64,000 bases of DNA from CmP2 sp052084925 (GCA_052084925.1 JBQDEV010000004.1:186001-250000), one strand, 5' to 3'. Numbered from the stretch's first letter, positions 17,500 through 27,050 are shown. Notes: generated by a model not told the origin, from the sequence alone. A program made the numbers and translations.

Positions 17500-19689
17500 G
17501 TGACGACGTCTTCGACTCCCGATCAGTCCGTTCGGCCGCTTTTGAACCGCTTGGAGCCGGCTCGGGAGTATTCCTACACCGAAGACGAAGCCCGATTCGT
17601 CGACACGCTGCGTGTTCTGGCTGGCGACGCCGTCGAGAAGGTCGGCCACGGGCATCCCGGCACCGCGATCTCTCTGGCCCCGGTGGCCTGGCAGCTGTTC
17701 CAGAACATCATGCATCTGGATCCGAGCGACGACGGCTGGGCTGGTCGGGACCGTTTCGTCCTCTCCCCCGGTCACACCTCGCTGACCCTGTACCTGCAGC
17801 TGTTCGCCGCGGGCTTCGGCCTGGAACTGGAGGACATCGAGGCACTGCGCACCTGGGGATCGCTGACCCCCGGCCACCCCGAATACGGGCACACCTCCGG
17901 TGTGGAGATCACCACCGGCCCCTTGGGCCAGGGACTGGCTTCGGCTGTCGGCTTCGCCTACGAGCAGCGTCGCGTCCGCGGACTGCTCGACCCCGAAGCC
18001 CCGGCGGGCACCTCGCCTTTCGACCATCACGTCTTCGTTATCGCCTCGGACGGCGATCTGCAGGAAGGCGTCACCTCGGAGGCATCCTCGCTGGCCGGAT
18101 CCCAGGAGCTGGGCAACCTCGTCGTCATCTACGACGACAACAAGATCTCTATCGAGGATGACACTAACGTCGCCTTCTCCGAGGACGTGGCGGCACGCTA
18201 TCGCGCCTACGGCTGGGACGTGCAGGAAGTGGACTGGAACGGGACCGGCGCCTACGTGGAGGACACCCGCGAACTCTACGACGCCGTCATCGCCGCGAAG
18301 CAGGACGCCGCTCGACCGTCGCTGATCGTGCTGCGCACCGTGATCGGTTGGCCCTCCCCGACCAAGCAGAACACCGGCGGAATCCACGGTTCCAAGCTCG
18401 GTGCCGACGAGTTGGCCGGGCTGAAATCGGAACTGGGCTTCGACCCGGAGAAGCACTTCGACGTCGATGACCGCCTCCTGGCCCAGGCCCGTGAGGTGGG
18501 GGCACGATCGGCTGAGTACCGCGCCCAGTGGGAGCAGTCGCTGCAGCACTGGCGCACGGAGCATCCCGACCGCGCCGAACTCTTCGACCGGCTACGCCAC
18601 CGCGCACTTCCCGAGGGCTTCACCGAAGCATTCCCGAGCTTCGACGCCGACTTCGGCGACGGGGCCAAGGGGCTGGCTACCCGTGCGGCTTCCGGCAAGG
18701 TGCTCAACGCCCTGGCCGGGATCATGCCGGAACTGTGGGGCGGCTCGGCCGACCTCGCCGGCTCCAACAACACCACCATGGAGGGTGAGCCTTCCTTCAT
18801 TCCGGCCGCCCGCCAAACGGATACCTGGTCCGGCAACCCGTACGGGCGGACCCTGCACTTCGGTATTCGGGAACACGCCGCGGCGGCGATCGTTAACGGC
18901 ATCTCCCTGGGGGCACTGACCCGCGCCTATGCCGGGACCTTCCTGATCTTCTCGGACTACCAGCGCCCCGCCGTGCGCCTGGCCGCGCTGATGCAGGTGC
19001 CCTCGATCTTCGTCTGGACGCACGATTCGATCGGTCTCGGCGAGGACGGGCCCACGCATCAGCCGGTGGAGCAGCTGGCCAGCCTTCGTGCGATCCCGGG
19101 CCTCGACGTCGTGCGTCCCGCCGACGCCAATGAGACCGCCTGGGCCTGGAAGACCATCCTCGAGCACACCGATCGACCCGCCGGGCTGGTGCTCTCCCGA
19201 CAGAACCTGCCGATCCTGCCGCGCGGCGAGGACGGTTTCGCGGACGCCTCCCTCACGGCGCGGGGCGCCTATGTGCTGCTCGAGGCCCACGACGCCGACG
19301 GCGTGGTGAGCGCTCCGGGCGCCGTCGTGCTGGCCACCGGCTCGGAGGTCCAGATCGCGGTCGCCGCCCGTGAGATGCTCCAGGCACAGGGCATTGCGAC
19401 CCGCGTGGTGTCCGCGCCCTGCCTGGAATGGTTTGACGCCCAGGATTCCTCCTACCGGGAGTCCGTGCTGGGAGCTGAGGGGACGGCCCGCGTCTCCATC
19501 GAGGCCGGAGTCAGCCAGGGGTGGCAGAAGTACACCGGTGCCCGCGGCGCCCAGGTCTCCTTGGAGCACTTCGGTGCCTCCGCCGCCTACCAGCGGCTGT
19601 TCGACGAGTTCGGTCTCACCGCCGACGCCGTCGTCGACGCCGTGCGCGGACTCACCGACGGAGTACACGACGCAGAGAAAGAGGACTGA
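17500..19689 (+). CDS. tkt: Transketolase
   Basis: Transketolase transfers two-carbon units between sugar phosphates in the non-oxidative pentose phosphate pathway. The 729-aa protein is full length. The thiamine diphosphate motif begins at ASDGDLQEGVTSEA (about residue 184), with DDNKISIEDD at about 212. The N-terminal signature is GHGHPGTAISLAP (about 50). The second domain has FSDYQRPAVRLAAL, THDSIGLGEDGPTHQPVEQL (about 506) and the catalytic glutamate in HFGIREHAAAAI (about 452). GTG start at 17500 with AGGAGG 7 nt upstream. It is the first gene of tkt-tal-pgi-zwf-opcA-pgl. Confidence 0.97.
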   Translation: MTTSSTPDQSVRPLLNRLEPAREYSYTEDEARFVDTLRVLAGDAVEKVGHGHPGTAISLAPVAWQLFQNIMHLDPSDDGWAGRDRFVLSPGHTSLTLYLQLFAAGFGLELEDIEALRTWGSLTPGHPEYGHTSGVEITTGPLGQGLASAVGFAYEQRRVRGLLDPEAPAGTSPFDHHVFVIASDGDLQEGVTSEASSLAGSQELGNLVVIYDDNKISIEDDTNVAFSEDVAARYRAYGWDVQEVDWNGTGAYVEDTRELYDAVIAAKQDAARPSLIVLRTVIGWPSPTKQNTGGIHGSKLGADELAGLKSELGFDPEKHFDVDDRLLAQAREVGARSAEYRAQWEQSLQHWRTEHPDRAELFDRLRHRALPEGFTEAFPSFDADFGDGAKGLATRAASGKVLNALAGIMPELWGGSADLAGSNNTTMEGEPSFIPAARQTDTWSGNPYGRTLHFGIREHAAAAIVNGISLGALTRAYAGTFLIFSDYQRPAVRLAALMQVPSIFVWTHDSIGLGEDGPTHQPVEQLASLRAIPGLDVVRPADANETAWAWKTILEHTDRPAGLVLSRQNLPILPRGEDGFADASLTARGAYVLLEAHDADGVVSAPGAVVLATGSEVQIAVAAREMLQAQGIATRVVSAPCLEWFDAQDSSYRESVLGAEGTARVSIEAGVSQGWQKYTGARGAQVSLEHFGASAAYQRLFDEFGLTADAVVDAVRGLTDGVHDAEKED

Positions 19690-19691
19690 TC

Positions 19692-20810
19692 ATGACCCAG
19701 AACCCCCGGACCCAGGCGCTGCACGACGCGGGAGTGTCGCTGTGGCTGGATGACCTCTCGCGCGATCGCATCAGCACGGGAAACCTCCAGGAGCTCATTG
19801 ACACCCGCACCATTACCGGGGTCACCACGAACCCGGCCATCTTCGCGGCCGCGCTATCGCAGGGAACCAGCTACGACGCCGACATCGCCCAGCTGGCGGC
19901 CGACGGGGCGAGCGTGGATGAGGCCGTGGCGCGGCTGACCACCGACGACGTGCGGGCCGCCTGCGAGATCCTGGCGCCGCAGTACGAACAGTCCGGCGGC
20001 GTCGACGGGCGGGTCTCCATCGAGGTCGACCCACGACTGGCCCGCGAGACCGAGGCCACGGTCGAGGAGGCCACGCGCCTGGCCGAGACAGTGGGACGCG
20101 AGAACGTGCTCATCAAGATCCCCGCCACCGCGGAGGGCCTGCCGGCTATCTCTGAGGTGCTCGCCGCCGGGATCAGCGTCAACGTTACGCTGATCTTCTC
20201 GCTGAACCGCTACCGCGAGGTGATCAACGCCTGGATGATCGGACTCGAACGAGCCCGGGACGCCGGTCATGACCTGAGCCGTATCCACTCGGTGGCCTCG
20301 TTCTTCGTCTCGCGCGTTGACACCGAAATCGACCGACGCCTCGATGCTCTGGACCTGGATGCCGAGCGTCGCGATGGCCTGCGCAGCCGGGCCGGACTGG
20401 CCAATGCCCGCCTGGCCTACCGGATCTTCACCGACGCCCTGGACACCGAACGGTGGCGGCTGTTGGAATCGGCGGGCGCTCCGGTGCAGCGCCCACTGTG
20501 GGCCTCCACCGGGACCAAGGACCCGAAGCTGCCTGACACCCTCTACGTGGTGGGACTCGTCGCGTCGAACACCGTCAACACGATGCCGGAGAAGACGCTC
20601 GAGGCTCTCGCCGATCACGGTGAGGTCCTCGGCGACACCGTGCAGGACGGTTACGACGACGCCGACGATCTGCTCGATGACCTGGGCCGGCTGGGCATCG
20701 ACTACCAAGATGTCGTCACCGTCCTCGAGGACGAGGGACTGCAGAAATTCGTGGATGCCTGGGACGAGCTGCTGGGGCGGCTGACGCAGTCCCTCGACGC
20801 GGCTCGCTGA
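19692..20810 (+). CDS. tal: Transaldolase
   Basis: Transaldolase moves a dihydroxyacetone unit from sedoheptulose 7-phosphate to glyceraldehyde 3-phosphate. The 372-aa protein shows the family N-terminus SLWLDDLSRDRI and ITGVTTNPAIF (about residues 37-47), then the Schiff-base lysine in NVLIKIPAT (about 140) and NVTLIFS (about 162). The length fits the bacterial type II/actinobacterial class. ATG at 19692 is 2 nt after the tkt stop, with AGAGGA upstream. A longer ORF starting at 19521 lies inside tkt and is not real. Confidence 0.95.
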   Translation: MTQNPRTQALHDAGVSLWLDDLSRDRISTGNLQELIDTRTITGVTTNPAIFAAALSQGTSYDADIAQLAADGASVDEAVARLTTDDVRAACEILAPQYEQSGGVDGRVSIEVDPRLARETEATVEEATRLAETVGRENVLIKIPATAEGLPAISEVLAAGISVNVTLIFSLNRYREVINAWMIGLERARDAGHDLSRIHSVASFFVSRVDTEIDRRLDALDLDAERRDGLRSRAGLANARLAYRIFTDALDTERWRLLESAGAPVQRPLWASTGTKDPKLPDTLYVVGLVASNTVNTMPEKTLEALADHGEVLGDTVQDGYDDADDLLDDLGRLGIDYQDVVTVLEDEGLQKFVDAWDELLGRLTQSLDAAR

Positions 20811-20851
20811 TCCGCGCTCCTCCCGCCAGGACCGATTGAGAAGGACAGAGA

Positions 20852-22537
20852 ATGAACTCGTTGGGCATCAACGCCACCGGTGCGGCCGTCGGCGCAATCG
20901 ACCGCCATGTCTCCACCCTCGTCGACGACCGGGTGGCCTCCCGGTTGGGTGAACAGGACCCCACGCTGTGGGGTGGCGACGCCGAATCCGAGGCGTCGCG
21001 CCGACTCGGGTGGGTGGAGCCGTTCGCGGCGACCCGGGGGATCCTTCCCGAGGTGTTCCAGCTGAAGGAGGAGCTCGAGGCGCAGTCCATTCAGCGGGTC
21101 ATCCTTGCCGGTATGGGTGGGTCGTCGTTGGCCCCCGAGGTCATCGCCCGCTCGGCCGGGGTCCCCCTGACGGTCCTGGACTCCACGGACCCCGAGATGA
21201 TTGGCAACGTGCTGGCGGCCGGCGTCAAGGATGCGGTGCTCGTGGTGGCCTCCAAGTCCGGCTCCACCGTCGAGACCGACTCCCAGCGCCGAGCCTTCGC
21301 CCGCGCCTGCGAGGATGCCGGGCTGGAGGCCCGACATCACATCGTGGTGGTGACCGATCCTGGATCACCGCTCGATGAGCTGGCCCGCGGTGAAGGCTAC
21401 CGAGCGGTGTTCAACGCCGATCCGAACGTGGGCGGGCGCTATTCGGCACTCACCGCGTTCGGCATCGTGCCGACGGCCCTGGCCGGGGTCGACGTCGAGA
21501 CACTGCTCGACGAGGCCGAAGAGGTGCTGGACCTCCTGCTCACCGACGACGCGGACAACATCGGACTGCGTCTGGGGGCAGCGCTGGGGGGCACAGCTCC
21601 GTTGCGCGACAAGCTCGTCATCAACGTCCTCGATGAACGACTTCCCGGTTTCGGTGACTGGGCCGAGCAGCTGATCGCCGAGTCCACCGGCAAGAACGAC
21701 ACCGGGCTGCTCCCGGTCGTCGTGGAGCAGGACGCCCCGGAATTGTCGTCGCAGGCACCGGATCTGCTGCAGGTCGAGATCATCCCCGACGTCGACCAGC
21801 CCCTGGACGGTCAGACGGAGCTCTTCGACGTCGACGACGCCCAGCGCTCCGCGCCGGAGTCGGGTGTGCAGGTCTACGGACCCCTCGGCGCCCAGTTCCT
21901 ACTCTGGGAATTCGCCACCGTGATCGCCGGACGACTTTTGGGCGTCAACCCCTTCGACCAGCCCGATGTCGAATCGGCCAAGGTCGCAGCACGGGCGCTG
22001 CTCGACACCACGCCCGAACCGGAGGTGGCTCAGGCACAACTGAACGGGATCGAGATCTTCGGCCCGGGTTCCGTCACGGCCCCGGCCCAGGGCGAGCCGG
22101 CCGGGACCGTGGCCGCGCTGGCCGACGTCCTGCACGCCACCCTCGAGCTGATCCCGGAGCACGGATATCTCAGCGTGCAGGCCTACCTGGACCGGCTGAA
22201 CAACCACGACCTGGCCGCGATGCGCGGGCTGTTGGCCAGTGCCACCGACCGGCCGGTCACCTTCGGCTGGGGTCCCCGGTTCCTGCACTCGACCGGGCAA
22301 TTCCACAAGGGTGGGCCGAAAATCGGCGTCTTCCTGCAGATCACCGGAGACTCGTTTGCCGATCTGGAGGTGCCAGGGCGCCCCTTCAGCTTCGGTCAGC
22401 TCATCACCGCTCAGGCGGCCGGCGACGCCCGCGTGCTCAGCGACCACGGGATGACCGTGGTGCGTCTGCACGTTCAGGACCGTGAGCGGGGCCTGCAACA
22501 GGTGCTCGAAGCGGCACAACGAATTTCTCAGGGCTGA
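20852..22537 (+). CDS. pgi: Glucose-6-phosphate isomerase
   Basis: Pgi interconverts glucose 6-phosphate and fructose 6-phosphate, linking glycolysis with the oxidative pentose phosphate branch encoded by the next genes. The 561-aa protein contains two SIS-type sugar-phosphate domains: VILAGMGGSSLAPEVIAR (about residues 84-101) and ASKSGSTVETDSQRRAF (about 133-149) bind phosphate. DKLVINVLDERLPGFGDWAEQLIAESTGK (about 254-282) and FHKGGPKIGVFLQI (about 484) mark the second half. The start ATG follows GAAGGACAGAGA. It is the actinobacterial variant located between tal and zwf. Confidence 0.9.
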   Translation: MNSLGINATGAAVGAIDRHVSTLVDDRVASRLGEQDPTLWGGDAESEASRRLGWVEPFAATRGILPEVFQLKEELEAQSIQRVILAGMGGSSLAPEVIARSAGVPLTVLDSTDPEMIGNVLAAGVKDAVLVVASKSGSTVETDSQRRAFARACEDAGLEARHHIVVVTDPGSPLDELARGEGYRAVFNADPNVGGRYSALTAFGIVPTALAGVDVETLLDEAEEVLDLLLTDDADNIGLRLGAALGGTAPLRDKLVINVLDERLPGFGDWAEQLIAESTGKNDTGLLPVVVEQDAPELSSQAPDLLQVEIIPDVDQPLDGQTELFDVDDAQRSAPESGVQVYGPLGAQFLLWEFATVIAGRLLGVNPFDQPDVESAKVAARALLDTTPEPEVAQAQLNGIEIFGPGSVTAPAQGEPAGTVAALADVLHATLELIPEHGYLSVQAYLDRLNNHDLAAMRGLLASATDRPVTFGWGPRFLHSTGQFHKGGPKIGVFLQITGDSFADLEVPGRPFSFGQLITAQAAGDARVLSDHGMTVVRLHVQDRERGLQQVLEAAQRISQG

Positions 22538-22548
22538 GCGGCAGATTG

Positions 22549-22554
22549 TAGGCT
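22549..22554 (+). promoter_or_regulatory. -10 element of a probable internal leaderless promoter for zwf
   Basis: TAGGCT is followed by 6 nt (TTGACCG minus the shared T) and then the zwf GTG at 22561, with no Shine-Dalgarno sequence nearby. The spacing puts the expected transcription start on the start codon. This would let zwf-opcA-pgl be transcribed separately from tkt-tal-pgi. Confidence 0.45.
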
Positions 22555-22560
22555 TGACCG

Positions 22561-24105
22561 GTGATCAATCCCCTGCGTGACAGCGCTGATCGTCGACTCA
22601 CGAGGATCGCCGGGCCCTCCGCCTTGGTCCTCTTCGGAGTGACCGGCGACCTCGCGCGCAAGAAGCTGTTGCCCGCCATCTACGACCTGGCCAATCGGGG
22701 CTTGCTGCCCCCGGGATTCTCGCTCGTCGGGTTCGGTCGGCGCGACTGGGACGACGACGCCTTCGCGGAGCAGGTGCGCTCCTCCGTGGAGGCCTCCGCA
22801 CGCACCGAATGGAACCAGACCGTCTGGGATCAGCTGCGCGGCGGATTCCGTTTCGTCTCCGGCGGCTTCGACGACGCAGCCGCCTATGAACGTCTCGGCG
22901 AGGTCCTCGGAGAACTGGAGACCAGCCGCGGCACGGGGGGCAACACCGCCTTCTATCTCTCGATCCCCCCGGACTGGTTCGCGGAGGTCTCCCAGCAACT
23001 GGTGGATCATCATCTGGCCGGGCGCGATCTGGCCAGCGAGCAGCCGGCTGCGGAGCGCCCCTGGCGTCGGGTCGTCATCGAGAAGCCGTTCGGGCACGAC
23101 CTGGCCAGCGCCCGCGAGCTCAACGACGTCATTGAGCAGGTCTTCGAGCCCGACGCTGTCTTCCGGATCGATCACTACCTGGGCAAGGAAACCGTCCAGA
23201 ATCTGCTGGCACTGCGCTTCGCGAACCGTCTGTTCGAGCCGCTCTGGAACTCCCAGCACGTGGACCACGTGCAAATCACGATGGCCGAGAACATCGGCAT
23301 CGGCGGTCGTGCCGGATACTACGACGGCGTGGGCGCGGCGCGCGACGTCATCCAGAACCACTTGCTGCAGCTGCTGGCGCTGACCGCGATGGAGGAGCCG
23401 CTGTCCTACGAGGCCCACCACCTGCGGGCGGAAAAAGAGAAGGCCCTCGCCGCGGTGACCCTGCCCGAGGATCTGGGCCAGGCCTGCGCCCGGGGCCAGT
23501 ACACCGGCGGTTGGCAGGGTGGTGAGAAGGTGGTCGGGTTCCTGGAGGAGGACGGCTTCAACCCGGAATCCACCACGGAAACCTACGCCGCGCTGAAGCT
23601 GGACATCAAGAACCGCCGCTGGGACGGCGTGCCGTTCTACCTGCGCGCTGGCAAGCGACTGGGCCGACGCGTCACCGAGATCGCCGTCGTGTTCAAGAAG
23701 GCACCTAACCTGTTGTTCTCCGAGCACGACGCCGAGAACCTCGGGCAGAACACCGTGGTCATCCGGGTGCAGCCCGATGAGGGCGTCACCATCCGTTTCG
23801 CCTCCAAGGTCCCGGGGACCCAGCTGGAGATCCGTGACGTCACCATGGACTTCGGCTATGGGCACGCGTTCACGGAGGACTCCCCGGAAGCCTACGAACG
23901 GCTCATCCTGGACGTGTTGCTCGGCGAGCCGCCGCTGTTCCCCCGCCACGAAGAGGTGGAGCTGTCTTGGCGGATCCTCGACCCCTTCGAGCAGTACTGG
24001 GCGTCGCTGCCCGAGCAGCCTGAGCCCTACACTCCCGGCAGTTGGGGTCCGGCCAGCGCGGACGCGCTGCTGGAGCGCGATGGACGTGTCTGGAGGAGGC
24101 CCTGA
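22561..24105 (+). CDS. zwf: Glucose-6-phosphate 1-dehydrogenase
   Basis: Zwf oxidises glucose 6-phosphate to 6-phosphogluconolactone with NADP, the entry step of the oxidative pentose phosphate pathway. The 514-aa protein has the nucleotide-binding motif GVTGDLARKKLLPAIY (about residues 26-41) and EKPFGHDLASA (about 176). The active-site signature RIDHYLGKETVQN lies at about 205, with the catalytic histidine in it and ENIGIGGRAGYYD following. Start GTG 22561, 23 nt after pgi, apparently without a ribosome site. Its TGA overlaps the opcA ATG by one base. OpcA is needed for full activity in actinobacteria. Confidence 0.96.
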   Translation: MINPLRDSADRRLTRIAGPSALVLFGVTGDLARKKLLPAIYDLANRGLLPPGFSLVGFGRRDWDDDAFAEQVRSSVEASARTEWNQTVWDQLRGGFRFVSGGFDDAAAYERLGEVLGELETSRGTGGNTAFYLSIPPDWFAEVSQQLVDHHLAGRDLASEQPAAERPWRRVVIEKPFGHDLASARELNDVIEQVFEPDAVFRIDHYLGKETVQNLLALRFANRLFEPLWNSQHVDHVQITMAENIGIGGRAGYYDGVGAARDVIQNHLLQLLALTAMEEPLSYEAHHLRAEKEKALAAVTLPEDLGQACARGQYTGGWQGGEKVVGFLEEDGFNPESTTETYAALKLDIKNRRWDGVPFYLRAGKRLGRRVTEIAVVFKKAPNLLFSEHDAENLGQNTVVIRVQPDEGVTIRFASKVPGTQLEIRDVTMDFGYGHAFTEDSPEAYERLILDVLLGEPPLFPRHEEVELSWRILDPFEQYWASLPEQPEPYTPGSWGPASADALLERDGRVWRRP

Positions 24106-25049
24106 TGATCGTCGACCTGCAGAACACCACCACCGCCACGCTGGTCAAGGAGATGGATCGGCTGCGTGAAGCCGGCGGCGTGGTCGCCCTGGGACGCGTG
24201 CTCACCCTGATCGTCTCCACCGACGCCCAGCACGCCGAATCGGCTATTGAGGCGGCGAATGCGGCCTCCCGAGAGCACCCGTGCCGCGTGATCGTGTATG
24301 CGGCGGGAGACCCGGAGGCCGAGACCACGCTGGACGCCCAGATCCGCGTGGGTGGCGATGCCGGTGCCTCCGACGTCGTCGTGCTCTACGGCAACGGCGC
24401 CAACGCCACGGAATCCGAGTCGCTGGTCAGCGCACTGCTGCTGCCGGACGCCCCCATTGTGGTGTGGTGGACCCACCGGCTGCCTGAGAATCCTGCCGCG
24501 TCTCCCCTGGGCCGCATCGCACACCGCCGGATCGTGGATACTAGCGTCGAATCGGACGTGGTGCAGGCGCTGCGCACGCTGCGCGAGGGCTATTCCGCTG
24601 GCGATACCGATCTGGCCTGGACCCGGCTCTCCGGCTGGCGGATCCAGCTGGCTGCTATTTTTGACGACGTCGACGCCCGCACCGTCCGCTCCGTGACGGT
24701 GGACGGCGCCGTGGATTCCTCCTCGACCATCCTGTTGGCCGCGTGGTTGACGTATCGGTTGCAGGTGCCCGTCACGATGGCTCGCACCCCCGCCGGCCAG
24801 GGCATCCGCTCGGTGCGGTTCGTCCGGTCTGACGGTGACATCGTGCTGGCCCGCCCGGCCGGCCACGCCGTCGCCTCCCTGTACCAACAGAGTCGTCCCG
24901 TGCAGCGGATCTCCCTGCCGCGCCGCTCGGCTCAGGACTGCCTGACCGAAGAACTGCGACGCATGGGCCCCGACGATATCTTTGGCGAGGTCCTGAAGCG
25001 GGGCCTGCCCCGTACCGATCTGAAAGTGGTGGCCCCCAGTGAACGTTGA
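24105..25049 (+). CDS. opcA: Glucose-6-phosphate dehydrogenase assembly protein OpcA
   Basis: OpcA is an actinobacterial (and cyanobacterial) partner protein required for assembly or redox-dependent activation of Zwf. The 314-aa protein starts MIVDLQNTTTATLVKEMDRL and carries AGDPEAETTLDAQIRVGGDAGASD (about 65-88), PIVVWWTHRLPENPAASPLG (about 117) and a C-terminal DIFGEVLKRGL. No enzymatic motif is expected. GGAGGAGG precedes the ATG at 24105, which overlaps the zwf stop (TGATG), so the two are translationally coupled and made in similar amounts. Its 3' end overlaps pgl by 11 nt. Confidence 0.93.
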   Translation: MIVDLQNTTTATLVKEMDRLREAGGVVALGRVLTLIVSTDAQHAESAIEAANAASREHPCRVIVYAAGDPEAETTLDAQIRVGGDAGASDVVVLYGNGANATESESLVSALLLPDAPIVVWWTHRLPENPAASPLGRIAHRRIVDTSVESDVVQALRTLREGYSAGDTDLAWTRLSGWRIQLAAIFDDVDARTVRSVTVDGAVDSSSTILLAAWLTYRLQVPVTMARTPAGQGIRSVRFVRSDGDIVLARPAGHAVASLYQQSRPVQRISLPRRSAQDCLTEELRRMGPDDIFGEVLKRGLPRTDLKVVAPSER

Positions 25050-25815
25050 GTCGCGTCTGTCCCCCGATCGTCCCACCCTGTGCGCTCGTGCGGCGGATGC
25101 GCTCCTGGAGGTCATTGCCTCCGCAGTGCGCGAGCGCGGGATCGGCCACGTGGTGCTCACCGGTGGGTCCACAGGCATCGGGATTCTGCACGCACTGAAC
25201 GACCGCAGACGCACCCGGTCCGAGCTGGACTGGTCTGCTGTGCACTTCTGGTTCGGCGACGAACGCTTTCTGTCCCTGCAGGACGGCGAACGGAACTCCC
25301 TGCAGGCCGAGGAAGCCCTCCTGCAGTCCCTGATGGACGAGGGGCTGATCGGCGAGGGACAGCTACATCGGGTCTCGGCTCCCGAAGACTCGGATGGCCT
25401 GGGCGACGCCGCCCGTCAATACTCCGCGCAGCTCGCACACGCAGCCTCGACGAGTCCCGGACCGGACGCACGGCTTCCCCGGTTCGATGTGCTGCTGTTG
25501 GGGGTCGGCCCCGACGCTCACGTGGCCAGCCTCTTCCCCGATCGCACAGGTCCCCTGGAAACCGGTGAGACCGTCATCCCGGTGGAGGACTCGCCGAAGC
25601 CGCCGCCGCAGCGGGTCTCGCTGAGTGTGGAAGCCATCAACACGGCCGACAGGGTCTGGTTCGTGGTGGCAGGTGCCGACAAGGCCGATGCGGTCGCGGC
25701 CGTCAGACGCGCCCAGCAGGCCGGAGAGCCGGATGCCCAGCGGTTGCCCGCCACACTGGTCCGGGGCCGCCAGGAGACCCTCTGGTGGCTCGATGACGCC
25801 GCCGCAGGTCGCTGA
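25039..25815 (+). CDS. pgl: 6-Phosphogluconolactonase
   Basis: Pgl hydrolyses 6-phosphogluconolactone to 6-phosphogluconate. The 258-aa protein belongs to the glucosamine-6-phosphate isomerase-like family: HVVLTGGSTGIGIL (about residues 37-50), VHFWFGDERFLS (about 68) and LLLGVGPDAHVASLFP (about 152) hold substrate-binding and catalytic positions. The GTG at 25039 overlaps the opcA coding end by 11 nt. The next pathway enzyme, 6-phosphogluconate dehydrogenase (gnd), is not in this window. The gene closes the pentose phosphate operon and is followed by a strong hairpin. Confidence 0.93.
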   Translation: MNVESRLSPDRPTLCARAADALLEVIASAVRERGIGHVVLTGGSTGIGILHALNDRRRTRSELDWSAVHFWFGDERFLSLQDGERNSLQAEEALLQSLMDEGLIGEGQLHRVSAPEDSDGLGDAARQYSAQLAHAASTSPGPDARLPRFDVLLLGVGPDAHVASLFPDRTGPLETGETVIPVEDSPKPPPQRVSLSVEAINTADRVWFVVAGADKADAVAAVRRAQQAGEPDAQRLPATLVRGRQETLWWLDDAAAGR

Positions 25816-25885
25816 CCGACCCGCCCCTCGTGGCTGGCGGTTCATTCGATAGCGAATCAGACCACGGGGCATCCGACGACAGCGC

Positions 25886-25915
25886 AAGACCCCGGGAGAA
25901 TACTCCCGGGGTCTT
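25886..25915. terminator. Bidirectional terminator between pgl and secG
   Basis: A perfect 13-bp inverted repeat (25886-25898 and 25903-25915, AAGACCCCGGGAG and complement) has an AATA loop. It lies between the convergent pgl and secG stops and ends in TT on the plus strand and TT on the minus strand. Confidence 0.8.
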
Positions 25916-25935
25916 CGACGTCATGGGTGGTCGGA

Positions 25936-26187
25936 CTAGAAGTCGCCGGAGAAGCGCATGATCAGTCCCAGGGCCACGATGATGCCGCCCCAGAGAACAC
26001 CGAGGGTCACCGTCAGCCGGGTGAGGTTGCGTTCCGCAACACCGGAAGAGCCCAACGACGACGAGACGCCGCCGCCGAACATGTCCGACATGCCGCCGCC
26101 GCGCCCCTTGTGCAGGAGCACGAGGACGACCAGCAGGAAGCTGATCAGGATCAGCACGATCTGCAGAACTAGCTTGAGAATGTCCAC
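25936..26187 (-). CDS. secG: Preprotein translocase subunit SecG
   Basis: SecG is the small auxiliary subunit of the SecYEG protein-conducting channel. The 83-aa protein has two membrane helices (residues ~3-24 and ~57-76) joined by a loop with LLHKGRGGGMSDMFGGG, the hallmark of the family. It comes 47 nt after tpiA on the same strand, the usual actinobacterial order gap-pgk-tpiA-secG. It ends 20 nt from a convergent terminator hairpin. Confidence 0.93.
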   Translation of the reverse strand: MDILKLVLQIVLILISFLLVVLVLLHKGRGGGMSDMFGGGVSSSLGSSGVAERNLTRLTVTLGVLWGGIIVALGLIMRFSGDF

Positions 26188-26234
26188 GAAGAAATCTTCC
26201 GTCCTTATGCCGACTCAGATGCTGTTGACGCCGG

Positions 26235-27050
26235 TCAGTCGGTCAACAGGTGATGCTCGAACCTGACAATGTTAGCAAACTCCGCCTCGTCGAGGCTGGC
26301 ACCGCCCACGAGGGCGCCGTCGACGTCCCGTTCACGCAGGATCGAGGCGACATTGGCCGCTTTCACTGAGCCGCCGTAGAGCAGCCGCACGGCCTTGGCC
26401 GTGGCGGAGTCATACAGTTCCTCGATGCGGGCGCGCAGAGCGGCGCACATTTCCTGGGCATCCTCCGGGCCGGCCACTTCGCCGGTCCCGATCGCCCAGA
26501 CCGGTTCGTAGGCAATGACCGAGTCTGCGACATGCTCCGCGCTGAGACCCTCGAGTGCTGCCGCGAGCTGGCCCAGGGTGAACTCGACGTGTTGTTCGGC
26601 CTGTCGCGTCTCCAGGCCTTCTCCGACACAGATGATCGGGGTCAGACCGTGGCGCAGCGCAGCCCGGGTTTTGCGATTGACCAGCGCGTCGTCCTCACCG
26701 TGAATGCTGCGACGCTCCGAATGGCCCACGAGGACATAGGTGCACGCCAGCTTGGCCAGGAACGCTCCCGACACATCTCCGGTGTAGGCCCCGGACTCCT
26801 CAGGGGAGAGATCCTGTGCGCCGTACCGCAGCGGGAGCTTGTCCCCCATCACCAGCGTCTGCACGCTGCGCAGATCAGTGAACGGAGGGAAGATGGCGAC
26901 CTCGACCGTGTCGAAGTCGTGTCGGGCGTCGCTGAGGGTCCACGATAGCTTCTGGACAAGGGTCACCGCTTGCTGGTGATCCAGGTTCATCTTCCAGTTG
27001 CCGGCGATCAGCGGGGTGCGCACAAAGGCGCCGTTGTGCTTGGTGGTCAT
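26235..27050 (-). CDS. tpiA: Triosephosphate isomerase
   Basis: TpiA interconverts dihydroxyacetone phosphate and glyceraldehyde 3-phosphate. The 271-aa TIM barrel shows LIAGNWKMNLDHQ (about residues 14-26, with catalytic Asn/Lys), VGHSERRSIHGE (about 107, catalytic His), the catalytic glutamate in VIAYEPVWAIGTGEVAGPE (about 176) and RLLYGGSVKAANV (about 225). The start is close to the usual position and overlaps the pgk stop by 4 nt (ATGA). Confidence 0.97.
   Translation of the reverse strand: MTTKHNGAFVRTPLIAGNWKMNLDHQQAVTLVQKLSWTLSDARHDFDTVEVAIFPPFTDLRSVQTLVMGDKLPLRYGAQDLSPEESGAYTGDVSGAFLAKLACTYVLVGHSERRSIHGEDDALVNRKTRAALRHGLTPIICVGEGLETRQAEQHVEFTLGQLAAALEGLSAEHVADSVIAYEPVWAIGTGEVAGPEDAQEMCAALRARIEELYDSATAKAVRLLYGGSVKAANVASILRERDVDGALVGGASLDEAEFANIVRFEHHLLTD

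Noticed and set aside
22528..23949. Minus-strand ORF of 473 codons opposite zwf
   Set aside because: Antisense shadow; zwf on the plus strand has all expected active-site motifs.
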